From: Chromera velia
Lineage: Eukaryota > Sar > Chromeraceae
DNA: 22,500 nucleotides
Reading direction: 5' to 3'
NCBI GenBank assembly: GCA_018398765.1
Contig: JAHBMJ010002016.1
Location: 1-22,500 of the forward strand
Notes under the pieces: model-generated
What the model saw: the letters and a program-made list of their open reading frames with translations, nothing else
The model's database searches: none
Told to the model about the DNA's origin: nothing
In this document: one piece after another, positions 1-7,417 of the stretch
Layout of the letters: the number at the start of each line of letters is the position of its first letter
Numbering within the stretch: position 1 is the first letter of the stretch
Position numbers and translations under genes: made by a program

Positions 1-591
1 TTTTTCCTTTTTAAAAATGTTAGAAAAAATATGGCAAATTAGTTTTATAAACTCAGGTAAAGAATATGTATTGTAGACAGTTTGCAGATCGATTTGCTAT
101 AACTATAAGTAAGAATTTCAGACTAATTTTTAGTCGTATTTAGGCCTTCATACGCGATAATGCGCGACCCCCGGTTTCCCCCTTTCAACGGGGCCACGGC
201 ATGCTCCGCAGGAGCATTAAAATAGTATATGATATTGGCAGGCTGCTATAGCTTGCATGCATGCACGCGTGCACGATGCATGCCGGCCGGGGCCCCTATC
301 GTGCGTATCGGTCGAGCCATGCAGTGGCATGCACATGCATGCATGCATGCAGGTTCAAGAAATCTCTGGAACAGTCTTCGTTCGTTGTATATATATACCT
401 CTGCTGATGTCCAGCTGAATGAATTTAAGCGCAAAGTCCTGCAGAAATCGTTGGCCCCTACAGCGAAGTGTAACTCGCCGGCTTGTTTCTTGAACAACCG
501 CACACCTCCGTGATCATTACAGAGGTGGTTGTCAGGTTTGGACGGCGTCTGACCTTGTTGCAGATTTCCTTACCTGTTTCTTGCTTTCAGC
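1..591. other. AT-rich flank and promoter region of the catalase-like gene
   Basis: No coding sequence is convincing here; the small ORFs are short and overlap on both strands. Bases 1-230 are AT-rich. Bases 250-356 are dense in GCATGC and TGCATGCA words. A TATA-like run lies at about 388-398. Just before the start codon at 592 there is a pyrimidine tract ending in TTTCAG (about 575-590), which could be the 3' splice site of a 5' UTR intron, but I cannot place a donor. Confidence 0.5.
250..356. promoter_or_regulatory. Cluster of GCATGC/TGCATGCA motifs upstream of the catalase-like gene
   Basis: Two blocks, about 253-292 and 318-351, contain repeated GCATGC words, including an uninterrupted run of the ATGC tetramer near 337-351. 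TGCATGCA is the known target of one ApiAP2 factor class in apicomplexans (established knowledge), and chromerids also encode ApiAP2 proteins. A regulatory role here is inference. The alternative is a plain ATGC microsatellite, which forms the same words by chance. Confidence 0.35.
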
Positions 592-1794
592 ATGCCAGCA
601 ACTTCCCGCAAGCATCTTGCTTTGTTCGCTTTCGTCTCTGTGGTGGCTGTTGTCATCCACGGACTGACAGGACACGTTCACCTTCCGAAAGAGTTCCACT
701 CCTTCTCTGCATTCGACCAGAGAAAACTTCTGTGGCAAAATATCCGTAGCGATCCCGTATCGGAGAAATGGGGATGGGCAATCGCGCCTCTGTCAATGCT
801 CTGCTGGCCCATGATTAAGGTGTTTACTGATGAAACGGATATTCGTCCCTTCGGGAAGAAGAGAGCTGCCCATGTCGTTGGGAGTTACGGCATTGGGAGG
901 TTCGTCCCTTCCGAAGATACGCCCTACTCCGGGGTGTACAAGGAAGGCGCACCGGCCATTCTTCGGTTCTCTACTGCCACTGAACCTTCTGCAAAGGGTG
1001 GCATGACCCCGGCAGTCGCAGTGAAGCATTTTGTGGACGGGAAACCCTCCTTGAACTACGCAGCCATGTACACATTTGACAATACAGTTGAGCACGGGTT
1101 GGACTTTTTCTCCTACCCGCTGTCGACCCACGGGCCGAGAAAGTCGGACAATATCGGACTGAAACTCCTCGCATGGGGCTTCGACCAAATTTCCAAAATT
1201 AGTGCCACCCTCGGAGGCACCATCAGCCTTGCACAGACCAAACGGAACGGGAGAAAAGTTGCGAATGACGAAGTGAACGTCCCCTTTGCCATTATTCTTC
1301 AGCCCCATGAGGAACTGAAGGGATTGTTGAAAGACTATGAAGGATCGGACGTGATGGGGGAGGTTGTCAGACAGGTTGGCTGTAAGATGGGAGGAAAACC
1401 GGTCTATCGCGTCCTCGCAGTCACGGGTCCCGATTTCCCCGGAGAGGACTCCGTTGTGCCAATCGGGGAGTATGTCCTTGAGGAGTCTTCCTGCCTAGTG
1501 ACCTCAGGCTGGGGTGACCGTCATCTCTTTTTCCAGCAGCAGCAGTTCGAAGGTGAGCTTGAATGGAAACCAGAGTGGCGCGAGAAGGCGGGCGATGAGC
1601 AGTTCCTCTTGCTCGAGGGTTTGCCGTACAAATGGAAGGACTTCTTGCCGAAGTGGACAGTCACAGAATCCCAAGAAGAGAAGGAATGGGTGAGGGCAGA
1701 AGCTGAAGAGATCGAAAAGGAGAAGAGTCTTGAGAGAGAAAACAGAGCCAGTCAAGCCGTGGAGGCTCTGAGGGAGAGAACGATTTTCTCCTAG
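592..1794 (+). CDS. Catalase-like haem-domain protein with N-terminal membrane anchor (400 aa)
   Basis: Single open frame of 400 codons ending in TAG. Residues 8-24 are hydrophobic and follow a basic start, so a signal anchor or signal peptide is likely. Residues 85-160 fit the catalase core: His94 in RAAHVVGSYGIGRF matches the distal haem histidine region, ILRFST at 123-128 matches the conserved RFS(T/N) segment, and AVAVKHFVDGK matches the GxAVKF segment. The usual C-terminal proximal-Tyr motif is not recognisable, so true catalase activity is doubtful. The closest architecture I know is the catalase-like family of small or atypical catalases (y4iL-like). Residues 360-395 are rich in Glu, Lys and Arg and probably form a coiled coil. 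The ATG follows a TTTCAG-ending pyrimidine tract. The protein could act on peroxides or lipid hydroperoxides, but the substrate cannot be told from sequence. Confidence 0.65.
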   Translation: MPATSRKHLALFAFVSVVAVVIHGLTGHVHLPKEFHSFSAFDQRKLLWQNIRSDPVSEKWGWAIAPLSMLCWPMIKVFTDETDIRPFGKKRAAHVVGSYGIGRFVPSEDTPYSGVYKEGAPAILRFSTATEPSAKGGMTPAVAVKHFVDGKPSLNYAAMYTFDNTVEHGLDFFSYPLSTHGPRKSDNIGLKLLAWGFDQISKISATLGGTISLAQTKRNGRKVANDEVNVPFAIILQPHEELKGLLKDYEGSDVMGEVVRQVGCKMGGKPVYRVLAVTGPDFPGEDSVVPIGEYVLEESSCLVTSGWGDRHLFFQQQQFEGELEWKPEWREKAGDEQFLLLEGLPYKWKDFLPKWTVTESQEEKEWVRAEAEEIEKEKSLERENRASQAVEALRERTIFS

Positions 1795-2352
1795 ATGATC
1801 CGATCACCCCATTCTAGCAGCAGTGACATTCTTGATCCAGACATCCGAAAACAAATTGCCGCACCAACTCTTTGTGGCAATCGATAAAGGTCTCCAAGCA
1901 CTGGGCCATCCGCTCGATTTGGCGCCTTCTCGATATGTTCCGGTAGACTGTGTCGCTGCGTCGACGCTGACTAGGTCTCTAACACAAGTGCATGAGGGCA
2001 CCGATCTTACCGCGCATCACCGTTTCTGTTAATTCTAAACAGACCGTGGGCATGCACTACACGATAGCAGTGATCATAGCACAAGATGGAGCTCTTACAA
2101 GACAGAGCTCATTAATTGGATCTTAATTTGTCACAAATATCGCAGTATTTCAAATTAATATCATATGAGTTATAGACCTAGGCTATAGACGCAATGAACC
2201 TAACAATGGACTATACTACTAGCTAGCCCGGGGCCGAGCCTAGGGCCTAGCCCGGGGCCTGGCTTTTTACTTAAAAATAAAAATAATGGTGACCGGACTC
2301 TGATAATCAGTCCTATGCAAAGTTAATTCTTCTTCTACTTCTTTTTTTCTTT
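1795..2352. other. Spacer between the catalase-like gene and the LINE
   Basis: No gene is supported. The first 240 bases probably hold the 3' UTR of the upstream gene. From 2100 the sequence is AT-rich, apart from a GC-rich repeat at 2223-2259. At 2297-2315 a short imperfect hairpin (GGACT...AGTCC) lies just ahead of the LINE. The 5' end of the LINE cannot be fixed, because I found no target-site duplication. Confidence 0.5.
2223..2259. repeat. GC-rich direct repeat, two copies of CTAGCCCGGGGCC
   Basis: The 13-base word CTAGCCCGGGGCC occurs at 2223-2235 and 2247-2259, in an otherwise AT-rich stretch. Each copy contains the palindrome CCCGGG, and the intervening GCCTAGGGC is nearly self-complementary, so the block can fold. 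Function unknown. Confidence 0.6.
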
Positions 2353-4290
2353 ATGCGACCCTCCCCAACCTTTCCTAGTTCTTTTTTTCTCTATTCTTTT
2401 TCTAATCAGTCCGACCTTCCCTCCCCTCCAGTTGCAGTGTCGTCGTCCTCCTCCTCCTCCTCCTCCTCTCATCCTTCTTCCTCATCCTCCTCCTCTTCTT
2501 CTTCTTCTTCTTCTGCTTTTGTTTCTTTTTCTTCTCCCTCTTCTGCTTCGGCTTCTGCATATGCCTCTGCTTCTGCCCCACCGGTGCGCCCCTCCGCAAC
2601 CTCTTCAATCCTTCAATGGGTCTTTCAGCCGTCCCCCCCCTCCCTTCTCTTTTCTTCTGCATCCTCATCCTCCCACAATGTTTTCTCTCCTTCTTACAAC
2701 GTGAAGTCTGGTCTCATGGCTTCAGGAAGAAGGAAACTCACAATAAAAACGGTAAATGTGGGGGGGCTGGGGTCACGCATACGAAGCAAGGCTCTCGAGC
2801 GGTGGCTGGCCGCTTGCCAGACAGACATTGTGGTGTTGACTAAAACGAAGTGCCCCTCCATGCCCGCAAGAACATCCACTCACACAGGGCATAATTTCGA
2901 TCACTTTGAGTGGTTGAGAAGGAAAATCAAAGTGAAAAGGTCGAGAAAGAAAGCCGCAACCATCGGGGAAGCAAGGATAGGGAGTGTATGCATCCTAGTC
3001 AAGAATTCTTTAGTTCATGAACTGCAGCCAAGGTGGGAGCTGGTAGGTCAAAATCTGGTCCGTCTGTCAGTGAATGTGCCTTCTCCCTCAGAAGGGGGGG
3101 AGTCAGCCACGAGAGTCCTCCATGTCTTCAGTATGTACTTTCTACCTAGAGGGTCTGACCTGAGATAGAGAGACAGGGAGCTAAGAGACAGAGAAAGAGA
3201 GGGTGTGATCGATGCACTGTGTCAGGTACCTCTCGAGGATTTGCGTATTTTGGTTGGGGACATGAACGGCAAGCTGGGGACTTAGGTGCCGGAAGGGCTG
3301 ACTTGGGAAAGAATGCTATGTCCTACTGATGAAAGCAGAGAAGAGAACGAAGTTGATGCTTGCAAGCCCTCTCGATTGTCAGCCTGCAGCCATGGCAGTC
3401 AACCTGATGAGCAAGGGAATTGGCTGATCCGTCTTTATGAACGCTCTAATTTAATTCTTCTCCACGGCCTGTCCTTGAAATGTGAGAGGCTGGGTGTTGA
3501 TGTCTCCTTTGCGGGCCCGTGCACCTTTTTTAAAGCAGGAGAAGAAACAACAGCGATTGATCACTTTTTTGTAGATCCTTTTCTTTTGATAGCCTGGTCC
3601 TCTGCCACTTCAAACCTGGAAGCTGACTTTGTCCCTCAACATGTTGTTCTTTCTCTTTCTTTTTTTCTTGATTCATCTCCTCCCCCTATGTCTTCTGATC
3701 CTTCGTATACCCCCACGGGCAAAAAGAATTTCTCTTTTCTCCCCCCTCTCCTCACTGTTAATAGAACTTCCCCGGTGACTGATGATGAAATGATTCCTCT
3801 CGCCAGAGCGGTTCTGCTGTTTTCTGAGACGGTTTTTCCCAGCCTGTTCGACAGAGGGGTAAATGAACTGCGTGAAGAAGGTCAAGTTGTTCCTCCTATC
3901 CCACTTCCCTCTGACCCACCACCCCTTCCCCCACAACCACCTCCCCCTCAGAATGCTCCCCCCCCCAACTCTCTCAGCAAGGCTTCTTATCTTGACCAAT
4001 TGGAACAGTTGGGTCTTTCCTGGGAAGAAAGGCTAGCAGACAGCAAAGTGGGTGCAGTGGTAGACGGGAGAAAGGCATCCAAGAAGAGAAGACAGTCTGG
4101 GAGAAAGCAAAGCACCCATCAGGCTTGGTGGGACCCTCAATGCCGCCTGATTCATTTGAAGGTGAAGGAGGCAGAGGAAAAGGCTAGACATGTTCCGAAC
4201 CCTTCTCACCCTCTGCAAAAAGAATGTGTCAAACTGAAAAGGGAAAGAGCTCGACTGTTTGCAGCAAAAAGGAGTAAGCTTGAGCAATAG
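2353..4290 (+). pseudogene. LINE endonuclease region (APE/EEP-type), interrupted by TAG codons
   Basis: One frame runs through TAG at 3166 and 3283 to TAG at 4288. After a poly-Ser leader (residues 31-54), the endonuclease fold starts with TVNVGGL (the conserved Asn) near 2752. The usual LQET motif reads LTKT, so the catalytic Glu has become Lys. VGDMNGKLG at 3253-3279 keeps the Asp and Asn pair. AIDHFFVDP near 3559 matches the SRIDY segment. The final SDH motif reads PQH. The fold is recognisable, but two catalytic positions are lost and nicking activity is unlikely. A Pro-rich linker (about 3895-3966) and a basic region with WWDP lead toward the reverse transcriptase. Confidence 0.88.
2438..2516 (+). 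repeat. (TCC)n/(TCT)n trinucleotide microsatellite coding poly-Ser in the LINE leader
   Basis: Runs of TCC, TCA and TCT codons encode two serine blocks in the frame that leads into the endonuclease. The opposite strand reads as an Arg/Lys-rich ORF, which is a shadow. The tract is low-complexity sequence and gives no functional information. Confidence 0.75.
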
Positions 4291-4419
4291 ACAGCAGAGA
4301 GACTAGTTAGAGAAGTAGCAGTTGACCCCTCGAAAGTTTGGTAATGGAACAGGAAAATCAAAACACAGAGGGGAGGGGATAATAATAAACCCGCTGCATC
4401 TTCCTTCACTCAGTTTTAG

Positions 4420-5923
4420 GCTGGGATCTTCGACGGTCCTGGTCTTCCGCCTGCACCTGTTAGTCTGGCCTTCCCCCTTCCTTCTCAGCCCGCCTTCTCT
4501 ATACACATGATTGAGGAAACACTGAAAGGAATTGACCCAAAGAAGGGGTTGGGTTTGGATGGGGTTAGCCCCTGTCACCTCTCATTATGTTTTGGTTTTT
4601 CTCCTCTCTCCCGCTTGCTGCTCTTTGTCTTTTTCAATTTGTTTCACCTTTTTTTTTTTGGCCTGAACGCTGGAATGTGTTGCGCATTGCTCCCGTCCCC
4701 AAGGGCCCGCCGAGTCTTGACTGTAACAAATGGCGCCCGATCTACATTGTGGGGCTTCTGGGTAAGATTTTTGCTTTATTGATGGACTCAAAGATCAGGA
4801 AAGAGGTGAAAATTGACGAAAGGCAACTCGGTTTCAGACAGGGGGTAGGGATAAGGAAGGCCTTCGCTGCTCTGTCTTCGTTAATTCTTAGCTCCAAAAA
4901 CAAGAAGAGCCCTCTGATTGCCGTGTTTGTTGATTTTAGAAAAGTGTTTGATACAGTTCCTCAGGTTAAAATGTTAGAGAGGCTCAGGGAGGAAGGGGTA
5001 AGCTAAGCTGATGTTTGGATGATTTATTCGATATATAGTCAGGTAAAGGCTCGGATGGATGGGGCAACAGAATGCTTTCCAGAAGGCGGAGGAGTGAAAC
5101 AAGGCGATCCTCTCTCTCCTTTCCTCTCCTCTTTTTTCTTTTCATCAACAATCTGCATAAGTCTGTCAGCTCCGATAATGAAAACAGGAATCAAAGCTCG
5201 GCTGGGGATACTGATAGAGAGACTCCTGTCAGACTGTCTGACGTTTTAATCGAAAGCATCGGGTACGCTGACGACCTTGTTCTGTTTGCCCACAGTGCTT
5301 CAGACTTGCAGAAACGTCTGTCTCACCTCGAGGACTATTGTAAGGAGCACGGCCTGAAGGTGAATTTAAAAAAGACAAAAGTTATGCGTCTCTCCTCCCC
5401 CCACCCCGACCTAGTGCCCTGGACCCCTTTTCTTTATGAAGGCAGACCAGTGGAAGCGGTGAGTAAATATAAGTATTTAGGCAACTGGGTTTTTGAGGGC
5501 GGGGACCTTAGCAAGACAGTCGAAGCCCGCATTGAGGCGGCAAAGAAGGCACTAGGAGCTGTGTTTGGTACTCTCTCTTCTTTGGGCTTTGTTTCTTCCT
5601 TTTCTAAAATTACTTTGTTCAAGGCCCTCTGGCTGCCAGTCGTGCTGTATGGATTGGAAACGATCCCGCTAAGAAAGACAGATATTGCTTGCCTCGATGT
5701 TTTACAATTACGTTTTGTTCGATGTTGTTTTGGTCTCTCTTATCACTCCTTTGTTTCGCCTTCCCTTCTCTCTCTTTCTCTTGAGCCATTCAGTTCTCTA
5801 CTTGGTAAGCTAAGTGGGGGTTTCATCCAATATATCAAATCGATCGACCATGCTCTACCCCGGGCAGTGTGGAATGAGTGCTTGGCTGGCTTGTGCGAAC
5901 CCTTCGTTAAGACAGTAAAATAG
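4420..5923 (+). pseudogene. LINE reverse transcriptase, catalytic residues intact but frame broken
   Basis: The motifs are in the right order: GLDGVSP near 4552; ERWNVLRIAPVPKG after the first shift; WRPIYIVGLLGK; LGFRQG; FVDFRKVFDTV with the first catalytic Asp at 4932-4934 (motif A); GGGVKQGDPLSPFL (motif B, about 5087-5128); YADD at 5264-5275 (motif C); GLKVNLKKTKVM (motif D); and KYKYLGNWVF (thumb). Reading needs a -1 shift at T11 (4649-4659) and another at T6 (5132-5137), and passes TAA at 5004. All catalytic aspartates are present, so decay is recent or the breaks are partly assembly errors in T-runs. Confidence 0.9.
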
Positions 5924-6637
5924 TTGGCCGTTCTATTAGATTGCTCCCTTTTATGGCCTCCATTGCCAAACACGGTGGGGGATAAGTTTAAAAAGAAGGA
6001 CAAGGGCAGAAGGAAAAGGGCGGCGAAAAAGATCGTGGAGGGTGCCTAGCTGTCCGACTGGTTGAAAAAAGAATCTAGGAACGTTAGAGACAGAGATGGA
6101 ATTTTTCTCCGCCTTGCGGATCTCTCCCCTTTCCAGTCAGAGAATTCGACCAGACAGCGTTTGGCCATGCACCTTCTGTATGAAAGGAAATGGCGTCCAA
6201 GAAGTGAAATGATAGAGTGCAGTGTTGAACCTCTGCCAAAGAGTCTGCTGCAGTCCTCTGCAGGCTTCCGTACGCTTTTCAGGGCTCTCACAGGGGGGGA
6301 TATAGATAGAACCCAACCAGAACGGCTGTGCGATAAATGTTTGTCCCCCCCGCGTATGATCAAAGATGAGGTTTATGTCCTGACGGAGTGTAAGGACACA
6401 GAAAGGGAACGGAACAGGCTAAAAGAACTGTACGAAATTGTGAAGCAGAAAGCGCCCATTGATATAAGAATACAGATTGCACAACGCGTTGTAGGTGCAA
6501 CCAGGAGGGGCACTTCTGATAATGAGAAGAAAATAAAGGATATGGTGTTGCTGTTGTGCACAATCCTGCCTAGAAGCGGTTCCAAAGCTATAGCCGACTG
6601 TCTCAAGAAGGTCCATTCTGTTGATAAGGCAAGTTGA
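5924..6637 (+). pseudogene. LINE C-terminal region with degenerate Cys motif
   Basis: This stretch continues the frame of the reverse transcriptase after TAG at 5921, passes TAG at 6047 and ends at TGA 6635-6637. A Lys/Arg-rich stretch (about 5993-6035) precedes the second stop. LCDKCLSPP (Cys codons at 6329 and 6338) followed by VLTEC resembles the CX2C...HX(3-5)C knuckle found at the C-terminus of many LINE proteins, but the expected His is not visible. It belongs with the upstream reverse transcriptase and is not a separate gene. Confidence 0.8.
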
Positions 6638-6788
6638 GGCGAATCAATCCGACTGGCATGCAGGCTTCCTCACCCCCCCCCCCATGAATGTGTGCTTTGG
6701 GTTGTCCTCAAAGCCTTGTTAGTGGCTTGGGATTTGGCGTCACTAAATCTAGGATTTAACCCTCAATCATCATCATCATCATCATCAT
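6638..6788 (+). repeat. LINE 3' UTR and (ATC)7 tail
   Basis: About 130 bases of untranslated sequence, including a C-run at about 6672-6684, end in seven ATC units (6766-6786) plus AT. Simple-repeat 3' tails are typical of several LINE clades and mark the priming end of the insertion, so the element most likely stops at about 6788. Confidence 0.7.
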
Positions 6789-6824
6789 GTGGCGCTATGC
6801 GACGTATAGCCTAGCGCTTAGCTG

Positions 6825-7044
6825 CTGAACCTAACTACCACTTAAAAGTTTAGGCCGCATTTTTAGATAAGCTTGAAAGTCCGCGCCGCAGGCGCGGATC
6901 ATTTATGGTGTCTTGAAAGCCAAAGCCGCATATCTGGACGGTGTCTTGACCGTCTACACCGCAGGCGTGGACGGTCTCTTAAAAAAAGATGCCGCAGATA
7001 AAGATAATGTTGATTATATTTTTTTAAGTGGCACTTAGGTTCAG
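6825..7044. repeat. Small non-coding element: inverted-repeat ends around five phased units
   Basis: The ends are inverted repeats of 23 bases with 21 matches: 6825-6847, starting CTGAACCTAA, against 7022-7044, ending TTAGGTTCAG. Inside are five units beginning CTT(G/A)A at 6841, 6872, 6912, 6945 and 6978. Each is followed exactly 14 bases later by CCGCA, at 6855, 6886, 6926, 6959 and 6992. Unit two has a perfect 8-base hairpin around GCA (TCCGCGCC/GGCGCGGA), unit four a near-hairpin, and GACGGT/ACCGTC pair between units. There is no coding capacity. It may be a MITE-like element or a structured RNA or DNA repeat. No family is recognised. Confidence 0.6.
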
Positions 7045-7417
7045 GGAGGTTCTTAGCTGTTAGCAACTCAGCTACCACTATCACATTCAAATATAGTACA
7101 AAACAAACTAAGTTTTGACCAACCAATCAATCTAGCAATCGGTCAATCCGACTTGATCAAAAAGAAAAAGTCATTATAATGTATGATAATTATTTTGAAT
7201 AACAATCATGAGGATATATAGTGATACTAAGAGTTCTAGTACTACTAGTACTATCATAGCAGTACTACTACTAGTAATCTAACTAGTAGTACTAAGAGTT
7301 ACGTTGTTTCTGTATATATGCCGGATTTTTTTCTGAGTTATACATACAGTTCTGATCCTTGTCAGAATCTGACAATTCAAGTCACAATTGATGCTCAAGA
7401 GGCCCTGATGCTAGCCC
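7045..7417. other. AT-rich spacer downstream of the hypothetical gene
   Basis: No gene is supported. It includes the repeat block at 7225-7300 and, just before 7418, presumably the 3' UTR of the minus-strand gene. A CAATC-rich stretch is present at about 7120-7150. Confidence 0.4.
7225..7300. repeat. Palindromic AGTACT-rich block flanked by 11-base direct repeats
   Basis: TACTAAGAGTT occurs at 7225-7235 and 7290-7300. The 54 bases between are built from AGTACTACTAG words. An exact 12-base inverted repeat sits at 7237-7248 and 7283-7294. It looks like a tiny insertion with target-site duplication, or a self-complementary microsatellite. Confidence 0.55.

Larger units (their letters stand above)
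2353..6788 (+). mobile_element. Degenerate non-LTR retrotransposon (LINE) with endonuclease and reverse transcriptase
   Basis: In order the element has a Ser-rich leader, an APE-type endonuclease (about 2725-3660), a Pro-rich linker with a WWDP motif (about 4129), a reverse transcriptase (about 4507-5560), a C-terminal CX2C region (about 6329), a 3' UTR and an (ATC)7 tail. This is the order of single-ORF or second-ORF LINEs that end in a simple repeat and insert by target-primed reverse transcription. The reading path runs in frame 1 to about 4650, frame 3 to about 5135 and frame 2 to 6637, where it ends in TGA. It is broken by TAG at 3166, 3283, 4288, 4417, 5921 and 6047 and by TAA at 4342 and 5004. 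No gag-like first ORF is seen. The 5' boundary is uncertain; no target-site duplication was found. Confidence 0.93.

Noticed and set aside
575-594. Trans-spliced leader acceptor before the catalase-like gene
   Set aside because: The pyrimidine tract and CAG would fit, but a 5' UTR intron or chance explains it equally well and no leader evidence exists in genomic sequence.
6841-6996. CRISPR-like array
   Set aside because: Units are degenerate, spacers are not unique sequences between exact repeats, and the genome is eukaryotic.
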